A stretch of 64,000 bases of DNA from NCBI GenBank assembly GCA_031363915.1, contig JANLVI010000006.1, positions 1 to 64,000 on the forward strand, written 5' to 3'. The notes beneath the pieces were generated by a model. The model made no database searches, was not told the origin of the DNA, and saw only the letters and a list, made by a program, of their open reading frames with translations. This DNA is from JANLVI01 sp031363915. GTDB lineage: Bacteria; Vulcanimicrobiota; Vulcanimicrobiia; Vulcanimicrobiales; Vulcanimicrobiaceae. The translations under genes were made by a program, and so were the position numbers. Of this stretch, positions 35,183 to 42,789 are shown piece by piece; the stretch's first letter is position 1; each line of letters starts with the position of its first letter.

Positions 35183-35760
35183 GGAAAAATGGCGCGTGGG
35201 CGTTCATTGCCCGCGTGCGATCTTGCGGTCACTTCCGCGTTCGATCGCGATGAGACGCCCGCAAAACCGAAATCGGACGCACTATTCGCGATCGCCGCAC
35301 GACACGAGAACAATCGGCATGATACGTAGAGATCGGATCGACACCCTCAAGCCGTAGCGTCTCAACGAATCGATTGATCGTTGAGCAACGCATCCGGCGT
35401 CGGGACGACCTCGGGATGCGCGAGGCGATCAGCTTGCGGCGAAAAGCCGCGTCAGGTCTCGCAGACGCTCGACCGTCGCGATCATTCCGACCGGAACGCC
35501 GCGCGTCTCTCACTGGGAATGCAGCGTTGACGCGACTGCGTCGGCTTGGTGATTCGCGTCGCAATCGCGCTGTGTCACTTTCAACTCCCGCATTAGGAGG
35601 ATTTGGTTTGCACCGGCGATTGTGCTCGCGAAGGGGCGCGGCGTGCAATGGCGTCAATCCCGGACTATATCGAGCAAGTCTCCCAACCGGTATATCGGCG
35701 AACCCACGGAATGGCGTATCCGCTTGTCATGAATCGGCCGCCGACCGCATAGTAGATCCG
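35183..35760. other. Non-coding gap after phaC, possible gene remains
   Basis: 578 bases without a convincing gene. Long open frames exist on both strands but have shadow-like composition (Arg/Ser-rich). On the minus strand a stretch near 35480-35510 reads VPVGMIATVERLRDLTRLFAA, which looks protein-like, but it is interrupted by stops and cannot be assigned. No clear hairpin terminator after phaC was found. Confidence 0.4.
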
Positions 35761-36246
35761 TTACCAGCGGCGATTGAGATCCTCAGCATACTGTTCGATG
35801 GCGCGATGGTACATGGTGATCGAGGGGTCGGTGCTACTGCGGGCAAGTTCGCGCAGCAGAGTTGCAATCGCCGCGTGATGCTCGCCGCGATTGTAGTCGT
35901 TCATTGCTCGGAACACGCGGAACGCGGCGTTAGACGGATAGAGCAGAACCCCGCCCCCGAGTACTCGTTCGGCGTCATCGAATCGCCCGAGCGCGCGAAG
36001 CGAACTCCCAAGTCCCAGCATGGCGTTCTCACGTTCGGGTTCGCCGAGTCCCGCGGATAATGCGAATTCGTAGTGGCCGATGGCCTCGGCTTCGCGGCCG
36101 AGTACGTCGAGCGTCCACGCAAGCTGATATTGCGCCATTGCATCGGAGGGATCGCGTACGACGATGGTCTGCGCGATTCGCAGTGCCTTCTCGGCGCTAC
36201 CCGCATCGCGCAGGGCCATGATCTCGATGAGCTTCTTCGGATTCAC
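35761..36246 (-). CDS. Tetratricopeptide-repeat protein
   Basis: 161 aa built of four to five TPR-like helical pairs: AEKALRIAQTIVVRDPSDAMAQYQLAWTLD, REAEAIGHYEFALSAGLGEPE, AMLGLGSSLRALGRFDDAERVL and DYNRGEHHAAIATLLREL. No signal peptide. The pattern matches small bacterial TPR proteins used as scaffolds; the partner is unknown. It lies downstream of rpsT on the same strand, but a terminator separates them. Confidence 0.75.
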   Translation of the reverse strand: MNPKKLIEIMALRDAGSAEKALRIAQTIVVRDPSDAMAQYQLAWTLDVLGREAEAIGHYEFALSAGLGEPERENAMLGLGSSLRALGRFDDAERVLGGGVLLYPSNAAFRVFRAMNDYNRGEHHAAIATLLRELARSSTDPSITMYHRAIEQYAEDLNRRW

Positions 36247-36259
36247 GCTGCCTCAATTG

Positions 36260-36286
36260 AAAAAGCCGCCGGCAATCGCCGACGGC
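36260..36286 (-). terminator. Rho-independent terminator after rpsT
   Basis: On the minus strand GCCGTCGGC, loop GATT, GCCGGCGGC, then TTTTT (plus 36286 down to 36260). The nine-pair stem contains one T-G pair. It ends rpsT transcription 25 bases after its stop and just before the TPR gene. Confidence 0.85.
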
Positions 36287-36310
36287 TCACTGTTCATCGT
36301 AAGACGCGGA

Positions 36311-36625
36311 TTACTTAGCTTTCGCCTTACTCTTCGTGCCGACTTTTTTGATGCGCTTTTCAGCGGCAACCGGGGCCGGAGTCGCCTTGAAGACGGCGAC
36401 GGCTTTGGCCAGGCGCGACTTCTTGCGGGAGGCTTTGTTCGGGTGGATGATCCCTTTTTGGGCCGCTTTGTCGAACTGACTCTCGACCGCGCGCACGACC
36501 ATGTCGTCGCTCGAGGTCTTGGCCTTCTTGAAAACGGTCTTCAGACGTGTCTTCACATCGAGATTGCGCTTGGTGCGTTTCTCGGTCTGGCGAGTCCATT
36601 TGATGGCGGCTTTGATATTCGGCAA
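36311..36625 (-). CDS. rpsT: 30S ribosomal protein S20
   Basis: 104 aa, very basic. MPNIKAAIKWTRQTEKRTKRN, then KKAKTSSDD and the conserved GIIHPNKASRKKSRLAKAV, are S20 hallmarks; it binds 16S rRNA early in 30S assembly. The C-terminus carries an extra Lys/Ala tail (AEKRIKKVGTKSKAKAK), making it somewhat longer than typical S20 proteins. Closed by its own terminator. Confidence 0.95.
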   Translation of the reverse strand: MPNIKAAIKWTRQTEKRTKRNLDVKTRLKTVFKKAKTSSDDMVVRAVESQFDKAAQKGIIHPNKASRKKSRLAKAVAVFKATPAPVAAEKRIKKVGTKSKAKAK

Positions 36626-36714
36626 GGTCGGCTCCGTGCGTGGAAAGATCGCCCCGGTCCTCCGACCGCGGGCACAAAGGCTAGGCTACCACAGAACGTG
36701 CGCCCATTCAACCA

Positions 36715-37602
36715 CTACCGGCCTGGACCGCTGACCATTTCCCGATAGCTGCCGTAGCGGCTCTTGGCGATCGCCCCCGATTCCACGGCTTCGCGCACGG
36801 CGCAGTCGGGTTCGGCGAGATGGCGGCAATCGCCGAAGCGGCACTCGGCGACAAACGGGGCGAACTCGACGAAGAGCTTCGCAAGCTCCCCGTGTGGCAT
36901 CGGATCGAGGTCGAATTCGCCGATTCCGGGACTATCGATGAGGAAGCCGCCCCCCAGCTCGTAGAGCCGGGCCGACGTCGTCGTCTGCTTGCCGCGGCCG
37001 AACTTCGAGAGGTCGCCGACAACCCCAATGCCCCCCAGGGCTTTGAAAATGGAGCTCTTGCCGACGCCCGAATTGCCCACGAGTAGCGCCCGCAGGCCTT
37101 TGATCGCCTCGCGTAAGCTTTCGATGCCCTCGCCCGACGTCGGTCGAAGCATGAGCGTCTGCGTCCCGATCGAGTCATACAGCGCGCGCGTCGCATCGGC
37201 TGCTCCCGGCGGCGCAAGATCGGCTTTCGTAAGAAGCAGCATCGAACGCACGCCGTGCTGTGTCGCGAAGGCGACCAACCGGTCGATCATCGCAAGATGA
37301 AGCGCCGGCTCGACGATTGCGGCCACGATCGCCACGGTATCGATATTCGCCGCCATCGTTTTGGTGCGGCCGCCCGGGGTATGACGCACGAGTGCGAAAC
37401 TGCGCGGCTCGGTCGCATCAATCACCGTTCGGTCGTCGTCCATGGCCGATGCGCGCACGCGGTCACCCGGCACGATCATCTCTGCGTGCCGGTCGCCTTT
37501 GCGCAGGCTCGCAAGGCGCGGCTCCGATTCACCATCGAAGACGACCCACGCGGCGTTGCGGCCGACGGCGATCACGCGGCCGGTGAATGAACGCTCTGGC
37601 AC
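36715..37602 (-). CDS. rsgA: Ribosome small-subunit-dependent GTPase A
   Basis: 295 aa circularly permuted GTPase acting in 30S maturation. The N-terminal OB fold is followed by G4 (LLLTKADL), then G1 ALLVGNSGVGKSSIFKAL, a G2 threonine in GKQTTTS and G3 DSPGIGEF, the permuted order typical of RsgA. The C-terminal zinc region has CRFGDCRHLAEPDCAVREAV. Located next to rpsT, another small-subunit gene. Its start is 19 bases from a divergent gene. Confidence 0.95.
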   Translation of the reverse strand: MPERSFTGRVIAVGRNAAWVVFDGESEPRLASLRKGDRHAEMIVPGDRVRASAMDDDRTVIDATEPRSFALVRHTPGGRTKTMAANIDTVAIVAAIVEPALHLAMIDRLVAFATQHGVRSMLLLTKADLAPPGAADATRALYDSIGTQTLMLRPTSGEGIESLREAIKGLRALLVGNSGVGKSSIFKALGGIGVVGDLSKFGRGKQTTTSARLYELGGGFLIDSPGIGEFDLDPMPHGELAKLFVEFAPFVAECRFGDCRHLAEPDCAVREAVESGAIAKSRYGSYREMVSGPGR

Positions 37603-37620
37603 GGCGCTTAATCTACCACG

Positions 37621-37962
37621 GTGGACGTTTTGCTGCGCGTCGCCCTGCGCATCGATGATGCGGCCGCGCGGGACGCCGTGCGGGTCGCCGTATTTGGCGC
37701 GGGCCGACCCCTGGGCGTGGTCGCCTGTGAAATGCTGGAAAACGAACTGATCATCGACGTGAACGATGCTACCACACCGATCGAGTTTGTCCTCACGGTC
37801 GCCGATCTCGAACTGCAGCGGTTCCGGTTGCCGCGGCGCGCCCGGTTGATCGGCGATCTGCCTGATGCCGCGGCCGTCCGCATCGCAGCGGCGGGCCTGG
37901 GCGAGCCGGACCTTACCATTGCGCGACTGCTGGAGACCTATCTGCCGGAGAACCCAGAATGA
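37621..37962 (+). CDS. Hypothetical protein leading the cdaA operon
   Basis: 113 aa from GTG 37621. Mixed alpha/beta composition without signal or membrane segments; DVLLRVALRIDDAAARDAVRVAVF and LIIDVNDATTPIEFVLTVADLEL look like a compact cytoplasmic domain. Its stop overlaps the cdaA ATG (ATGA), so it is translated with the diadenylate cyclase. No family recognised. Divergent from rsgA, with a shared 18-base start region. Confidence 0.65.
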   Translation: MDVLLRVALRIDDAAARDAVRVAVFGAGRPLGVVACEMLENELIIDVNDATTPIEFVLTVADLELQRFRLPRRARLIGDLPDAAAVRIAAAGLGEPDLTIARLLETYLPENPE

Positions 37963-38816
37963 CGCTGCCGGGCGCGTTTTCGTTTACGTTTCCCGATGCG
38001 ATCGACATCATCGCAACGAGCGTTCTCGCGTACTATTTACTGCTGCTGATCCGTGGGACGCGCGCGGTGCAGATCATGCTCGGGCTTTTCGTGCTCGTGA
38101 TCGTACTCGCGCTCTCGAACCTCTTACATCTGCTCGTCCTCGCAACGGTCATGCAGTATCTCTTACTCGGGACGGCCGTCACACTGCCGATCGTCTTTCA
38201 GCCCGAACTCCGCCGCGCACTCGAGCAGATAGGCCGCGGCGGCTTTCTCGCCCGGCCGCAGACAACGGAAGAGTCCCTCGCGGTCAGCGAAGCCGTCGCA
38301 ATCATCTCGCAGGCGGCGTTCGGCCTCTCGCGGGAGCGCATCGGTGCGCTCATCGTGATCGAACAAACGACCGGCTTACGCGAATTCCTCGAGAGCGGAA
38401 CGCAGCTCGACGCCCGGATCTCGATCCCGCTACTCGCCTCATTGTTCAACCCGCGCTCGCCGTTGCACGACGGAGCGGCGATCGTGCGCGGGGCGACGAT
38501 CGAGAGCGCGGGCTGCTACTTGCCGCTCTCCGATGCGATCGTGACCGACCGCCACTTCGGGACGCGCCATCGCGCCGCACTCGGTCTCTCCGAGCAGACT
38601 GACGCCGTGATCGTAATCGTCTCTGAAGAGACAGGCTTCGTCTCAGTCGCGCGCGACGGTCGGCTCTCCGTTGAGATCGACAATGAGGAGCGCCTGCGCA
38701 AGGTCCTCTATGCATGCGTGCGCGAGACGCGCTCGCCCCGCCAGGCCGCCGGCGGCATTCTCGCCAAAATCCGAATCCCACGTGCTAACACTCGTACGGA
38801 AAAACTTCGGACTTAA
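37959..38816 (+). CDS. cdaA: Membrane diadenylate cyclase (c-di-AMP synthase)
   Basis: 285 aa. Three N-terminal membrane helices (ATSVLAYYLLLLIRG, IMLGLFVLVIVLALSNLL, LVLATVMQYLLLGTAVTLP) are followed by a DAC domain. The catalytic motifs are LHDGAAIVRG and FGTRHRAALGL, both intact. It makes c-di-AMP from two ATP. The order cdaA-cdaR-glmM is conserved in Gram-positive bacteria, where CdaR and GlmM modulate the cyclase. A c-di-AMP riboswitch lies right after this operon. Confidence 0.95.
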   Translation: MTLPGAFSFTFPDAIDIIATSVLAYYLLLLIRGTRAVQIMLGLFVLVIVLALSNLLHLLVLATVMQYLLLGTAVTLPIVFQPELRRALEQIGRGGFLARPQTTEESLAVSEAVAIISQAAFGLSRERIGALIVIEQTTGLREFLESGTQLDARISIPLLASLFNPRSPLHDGAAIVRGATIESAGCYLPLSDAIVTDRHFGTRHRAALGLSEQTDAVIVIVSEETGFVSVARDGRLSVEIDNEERLRKVLYACVRETRSPRQAAGGILAKIRIPRANTRTEKLRT

Positions 38817-39459
38817 GATTTTGGCGCTCGCTCTTGCCGTCTCGGCCTGGGCGTACTTCCATTATTCGGCAAGTCCCCAGATCACGGCACACTTCGATCA
38901 GCAGCTCAGCGTGCCGATCACGGTGACCGGATTACGGGTCGGCAGCGTCGTGCGCTTCAACGAGCGCGAAGCGCTTGTGACGATCGTCGCCCCGCGCAAC
39001 GGCCCCGCGATCAAACCCGATCAAGTCAAAGCCGTCCTCAACCTCGATGAGAAAGCGACGGGTGTCTACAATATCCCGATCCAGATCATCGCGCCGCCGC
39101 TCGATATCCGCTCGTTTTCTCCCGCCTCGGTGACGCTTGAGATCGCGCGGCTCGAAGAGCGCACCGTGCCGGTCGGCATCGATTATACGGGCGATCGAAA
39201 AGGCGGAATCGTCGTCGATAGCGTGGCCGTTACGCCGCACACGACAACCTTGCACGGCACGGCAAACGACCTCGCTCGAGTGAACGCCGTGCGCATTGCG
39301 ATCCCGTTCTTGCATGAGGCGACGACCTACGATGCGATGACCAAACCCATAGCGACCGATCTGCGCGGCGGCGAAGTTGCAAACGTTCAAGTCTTTCCCA
39401 GCGCCGTGCGCGTTCGCGTGCGGTTCGTCAAAACTACGACGGAGAATCCGACCCTGTGA
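38782..39459 (+). CDS. cdaR: YbbR-domain regulator of the diadenylate cyclase
   Basis: 225 aa from GTG 38782, overlapping the cdaA end by 35 bases. One N-terminal membrane anchor (KNFGLKILALALAVSAWAYFHY) precedes two or more YbbR repeats (VPITVTGLRVGSVVRF, TVPVGIDYTGDRKGG), with the domain facing outside. CdaR proteins bind and tune CdaA. Its stop overlaps the GTG of glmM. Assignment relies on the repeat pattern plus perfect synteny. Confidence 0.88.
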   Translation: MLTLVRKNFGLKILALALAVSAWAYFHYSASPQITAHFDQQLSVPITVTGLRVGSVVRFNEREALVTIVAPRNGPAIKPDQVKAVLNLDEKATGVYNIPIQIIAPPLDIRSFSPASVTLEIARLEERTVPVGIDYTGDRKGGIVVDSVAVTPHTTTLHGTANDLARVNAVRIAIPFLHEATTYDAMTKPIATDLRGGEVANVQVFPSAVRVRVRFVKTTTENPTL

Positions 39460-40823
39460 GTCGTCTCTTTGGTACCGATGGCGTGCGCGGCGTCGCCAAC
39501 GCCGACCTGCAGCCCGAACTTGCCTTCGCTCTGGGTCGAGCTGCCGCCGCGGCATTCAATCGCACGGTCGCACCGATACATCCCGTCGTCGTCGGTCGCG
39601 ATACGCGCCTTTCGGGTTCGATGCTCGAAGCCGCAATCGTCGCGGGTATCACCTCGACCGGACGCAACGTCATCCAAGTCGGTGTCGTTCCAACCCCCGC
39701 GGTTGCCGCGATCACGCGCTTGATCGAAGCAGCGGCCGGCGTCATGATCAGTGCCTCGCACAACCCGATCGAAGACAACGGGATCAAATTCTTCGGAGGC
39801 GACGGTTTCAAACTCAGCGATGCAGCAGAAGATGCAATCGAGGCGCTACTGCACGACCCGGCCGGCGCGCGCCCAACGCATCACGATGTCGGAATCGCGA
39901 CGCATGCACGCGGTTTGATCGACCGTTACTTCGCCCAACTCGTCACCGCCGGCGGCGATCTAAGCGGCATGACGATCGTCGTCGATGCCGCCTACGGCGC
40001 TGCGTACGACGTGGGTCCGCGCGTTCTACGCAAACTCGGCGCGGAGGTCATCGCGATCAATGCCGCAGACGACGGTGCCCGTATCAACGTGAACTGCGGG
40101 GCGACCAACCTTGCGATGCTTCAAGCAACCGTCAAGGCGACGGTTGCAGAACGCAGCGGCCCTGTCGTCGGCGTTGCTTTCGACGGCGACGCCGATCGCG
40201 CGCTCTTTGTTGATGAGACCGGCGCGATCCTCAGCGGCGATCACATCATGCTCATCCTCGGACGCGAGCTCAAGAACCGCGGTGAGCTTGCGAGGAACGT
40301 CGTGGTCGGCACCGTGATGAGCAACGTCGGCCTCGAACGCGCCCTCGCGCATGAAGACATCCGGCTGTTGCGTGCGCCCGTCGGCGACCGTTACGTTTTA
40401 GAAATGATGCGCGAGGGGGGCTACGTCTTCGGGGGCGAGCAGTCGGGCCACATTATCGACCTAGCGGTCAATACCACCGGTGACGGACCGATGAGCGCCG
40501 TTTCGCTCTTTTCGATCGTTGCGCGCTCGGGCAAATCGCTCCACGAACTTGCCGCAGCCCTCACCGTTTATCCGCAAATCTTGCTCAACGTGCGCGTGAC
40601 AAACAAAGCCGTCCTCGGCACGGATCCGCAAATCGCCGCAGCGATTGCGGCTGCCGAAAGCGAACTCGGTAGCGAAGGTCGCATCCTCGTTCGGCCCTCA
40701 GGGACCGAGCCGCTCATCCGCGTCATGATCGAGGGCAGCGATTCCCACACGATCCAGCGACTGGCCGAACGGGTCGCCGTAACGATCCGCGAAGCCGCCG
40801 GCGCTGCGGCGGTCGGGACCTAA
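39456..40823 (+). CDS. glmM: Phosphoglucosamine mutase
   Basis: 455 aa, converting glucosamine-6-phosphate to glucosamine-1-phosphate for peptidoglycan precursor synthesis. Start GTG 39456 overlaps cdaR. MSRLFGTDGVRGVAN, the phosphoserine loop ISASHNP with Ser101, the metal loop DGDADR, and the sugar and phosphate loops GEQSGH and RPSGTEPLIRVM are all present. Encoded with cdaA and cdaR, it can link wall synthesis with c-di-AMP output. Confidence 0.96.
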   Translation: MSRLFGTDGVRGVANADLQPELAFALGRAAAAAFNRTVAPIHPVVVGRDTRLSGSMLEAAIVAGITSTGRNVIQVGVVPTPAVAAITRLIEAAAGVMISASHNPIEDNGIKFFGGDGFKLSDAAEDAIEALLHDPAGARPTHHDVGIATHARGLIDRYFAQLVTAGGDLSGMTIVVDAAYGAAYDVGPRVLRKLGAEVIAINAADDGARINVNCGATNLAMLQATVKATVAERSGPVVGVAFDGDADRALFVDETGAILSGDHIMLILGRELKNRGELARNVVVGTVMSNVGLERALAHEDIRLLRAPVGDRYVLEMMREGGYVFGGEQSGHIIDLAVNTTGDGPMSAVSLFSIVARSGKSLHELAAALTVYPQILLNVRVTNKAVLGTDPQIAAAIAAAESELGSEGRILVRPSGTEPLIRVMIEGSDSHTIQRLAERVAVTIREAAGAAAVGT

Positions 40824-40904
40824 GACCCAGAAAAAGGAGCCGGTTACTTTTTGGTCGCAAACCTCTTGCAAGGGACGCGTCGACCACGCGTACCAACAAC
40901 TGCC

Positions 40905-41036
40905 GTGATCACTGAGTCCGAGGATCGCATCTCGGAACGGGGGACTCTCAGGTGGGGTGAATGTGCCGGTCGGCACTAGGGCGATTCTTTCCGTCCGAAC
41001 CCGTCAACTAACCCCGTAAGTGTAGGAAAGAAGGAG
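40905..41036 (+). promoter_or_regulatory. c-di-AMP riboswitch (ydaO/yuaA type)
   Basis: The conserved ydaO segments occur in order: ACGGGGGACTCTC, GGTGGGGTGAATGTG, CTAGGGCGATTCTTTCC, CCGAACCCGTCAACTAACC and CCCGTAAGTG. A long-range helix TTCTTTCC (40985-40992) with GGAAAGAA (41025-41032) closes the 3' part, as in the known RNAs. This helix runs straight into the ribosome site AAGGAG of the next gene, and no terminator lies between, so control could be at translation initiation. The downstream gene is a cell-wall hydrolase, a typical target, and the c-di-AMP synthase operon lies immediately upstream. Ends are approximate. Confidence 0.88.
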
Positions 41037-41042
41037 CAGCTT

Positions 41043-41834
41043 TTGCCTCGTTTATCCCACACCGGGATTTTTGCGTTCGCTTTGATGATCGCTACCGTTG
41101 GCGTGTCCGAAGCGAAAACGCACGTTGTGACCCCCGGCGAGACGCTGGCCTCGATCGCCCAGACCGAGCGGCTCTCGCCCGAATCGATCGCCGAGCTCAA
41201 TCAGCTCGAGGGCACTGTGGACCTCCGTCCGGGCCAGGTGATCGCCCTCGACCGCGAATCGACCGAAGCCCTACCCGTCCCGAAGGCTGCGGTCGAAGCC
41301 GCCAAGGCGCGACTTGCCGCTGCAGACGTCGCCGCCCAGCCCCGCGCCGGTGCGGATCTTGCCATGTGGGATGCACAAGCCGCCCCCGTCAAGCCCGCCG
41401 CCGTCAAGTCGGCAGCCTTGAGCCCCCTCCGCCGTTTTGCCGCGCACATCGCGGCCCGCACGACGGCGATCGCCTCCAACCTGACCCGCAATGCCTTGCG
41501 CTTCATCGGCGTCCCGTACGTCTTCGGTGGTACCTCGACGAACGGGTTTGACTGCTCGGGCTATGTTCAGCACGTCTTCGCGATGCTCGGCCATCGCCTG
41601 CCGCGCACCGCGGACGCGCAATATGCCGCAGGCAGACCGGTCGATGGTACGATGATCGCCGGCGACCTGGTGTTCTTCCAAACGTACGAACGCGGACCGT
41701 CGCACGTAGGAATTTATCTCGGTGATGGAAAGTTCGTTCATGCAAGTTCCAGCCACGGCGTCACGGTCTCTGCGTTAAGTGAAGGATACTGGCGTTCTCG
41801 TTACCTCGGCGCGAAACGAGTCGCAGCCCAGTAA
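41043..41834 (+). CDS. Secreted LysM-NlpC/P60 peptidoglycan endopeptidase
   Basis: 263 aa from TTG 41043, seven bases after AAGGAG. A signal peptide (MPRLSHTGIFAFALMIATVGVSEA) precedes one LysM domain (VVTPGETLASIAQTERLSPESIAELNQLE), an Ala/Lys-rich linker, and an NlpC/P60 domain with catalytic Cys in NGFDCSGYVQHVF and His in SHVGIYLGDGKFVHA. It would cut peptide stems in the cell wall. The c-di-AMP riboswitch in its leader suggests that wall hydrolysis is turned down when c-di-AMP is high. Confidence 0.93.
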   Translation: MPRLSHTGIFAFALMIATVGVSEAKTHVVTPGETLASIAQTERLSPESIAELNQLEGTVDLRPGQVIALDRESTEALPVPKAAVEAAKARLAAADVAAQPRAGADLAMWDAQAAPVKPAAVKSAALSPLRRFAAHIAARTTAIASNLTRNALRFIGVPYVFGGTSTNGFDCSGYVQHVFAMLGHRLPRTADAQYAAGRPVDGTMIAGDLVFFQTYERGPSHVGIYLGDGKFVHASSSHGVTVSALSEGYWRSRYLGAKRVAAQ

Positions 41835-42207
41835 CGACGATCACGGTCGCGCGGCGCTTGGCTACCTCGTGTGGCCCGTTGCGCTCCTCGATCTGGTCCG
41901 CAGCGAGGGCGAGACATTTTGGTCTCGTCTGCACGCACGACAGGCAGCGATCCTCGGCATGCTCGGGACGTTGTTGTTTCTTGCATCGCTCGCCTTACCG
42001 TTGATTCTGATCGTCGCGTGGCCCGGGATCGGGACGCGAGCGACGATTCTGCTCTACAGCGTCGGAATCGCCGTCGATCTGGTCGTCGGCGTCAGTTTGA
42101 TTCTCGTCTCGATCGCGTACGCTTCACGTGCGAGCAAAGGGGAACTCTTCGCAATTCCCGTCGTCACACGCTTGTGCGACCGGTTTTTTCCGATCGCGCG
42201 AACGTAG
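41779..42207 (+). CDS. Small membrane protein, DUF4870/Tic20-like layout
   Basis: 142 aa from GTG 41779 (a later start is possible), overlapping the NlpC/P60 gene by 56 bases. About three hydrophobic stretches follow a soluble N-terminus: ALGYLVWPVALLDLV, LGMLGTLLFLASLALPLILIVAWPG and LLYSVGIAVDLVVGVSLILVSI. The arrangement HARQAAILG between helices resembles DUF4870/Tic20-like small membrane proteins. Function unknown. Last protein gene before tRNA-Gln. Confidence 0.6.
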   Translation: MKDTGVLVTSARNESQPSNDDHGRAALGYLVWPVALLDLVRSEGETFWSRLHARQAAILGMLGTLLFLASLALPLILIVAWPGIGTRATILLYSVGIAVDLVVGVSLILVSIAYASRASKGELFAIPVVTRLCDRFFPIART

Positions 42208-42259
42208 TCTGTAGGAACGGCGTCATTCGGCGCGAAGCGAAAATGTCGCGCCATTGCGA

Positions 42260-42332
42260 TGGGGTATCGCCAAGTTGGTAAGGCACCAGGTTTTGATCCT
42301 GGCATGCGTTGGTTCGAGTCCAGCTACCCCAG
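42260..42332 (+). tRNA. tRNA-Gln (anticodon UUG)
   Basis: Acceptor TGGGGTA (42260-42266) pairs with TACCCCA (42325-42331). The anticodon stem CCAGG/CCTGG encloses TTTTGAT, giving TTG. The T arm has GGTTCGAGTCC. Discriminator G, no encoded CCA. The unusual U1-A72 pair is typical of tRNA-Gln. Confidence 0.96.
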
Positions 42333-42402
42333 ATGTACTCCCCGCCTCGATTCGGGTTTGGCGCGATGGTCCTGTGCGAGGAATATGAGTTTCGCCGCAG
42401 TG

Positions 42403-42431
42403 AAGAGACCGGCCGTGAAGGCCGGTCTCTT
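42403..42431. terminator. Hairpin terminator between tRNA-Gln and the lmo0937-type gene
   Basis: AAGAGACCGGCC (42403-42414), loop GTGAA, GGCCGGTCTCTT (42420-42431). A 12-bp perfect stem with short T or A tracts on either side; it can serve both the plus-strand tRNA and the minus-strand small gene. Confidence 0.8.
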
Positions 42432-42450
42432 ATTGTTTGAGTTGGTGGTC

Positions 42451-42609
42451 TTAGATTCTGGCGCCGCGGCCGGTTAGTAGGTTGAATACCAGCAGGATGA
42501 CGGCGACGACGAGTAAGAGGTGGATGAGTCCGCCGCCGATGTGGATTGCGAAGCCTAGTAGCCACAGGACGAAGAGCACGACAATGATTCCCCAAACGAG
42601 TCCGGCCAT
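42451..42609 (-). CDS. 52-aa lmo0937-family membrane protein
   Basis: MAGLVWGIIVVLFVLWLLGF, then AIHIGGGLIHLLLVVAVILL and VFNLLTGRGARI: two hydrophobic helices around a HIGGG turn, the signature of the tiny lmo0937 family often linked to stress. ATG 42609 has GAGGACTATC just upstream on the minus strand. The much longer frame extending to 43137 overlaps the next gene's start and is a shadow. Confidence 0.85.
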   Translation of the reverse strand: MAGLVWGIIVVLFVLWLLGFAIHIGGGLIHLLLVVAVILLVFNLLTGRGARI

Positions 42610-42789
42610 GATAGTCCTCCAAAAACGCCGTCCGCAGTGGCGGAAGCGGCAATGACGCTCCCTTGCCCAGCGAGCCGGGAACGCAAACCCACGAGCTTCG
42701 GCTTTCCATGCGCTATAATTGGCGGACGATGTCCCGGGTAAACCGCTGGTCGCGTTCAAATCGACGAGGTTCTTGTTAAAGGTCGCGTA

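Noticed and set aside
35374..36060. 228-codon plus-strand ORF after phaC
   Set aside because: Second half is a shadow of the minus-strand TPR gene and the first half is Arg/Ser-rich without a start site.
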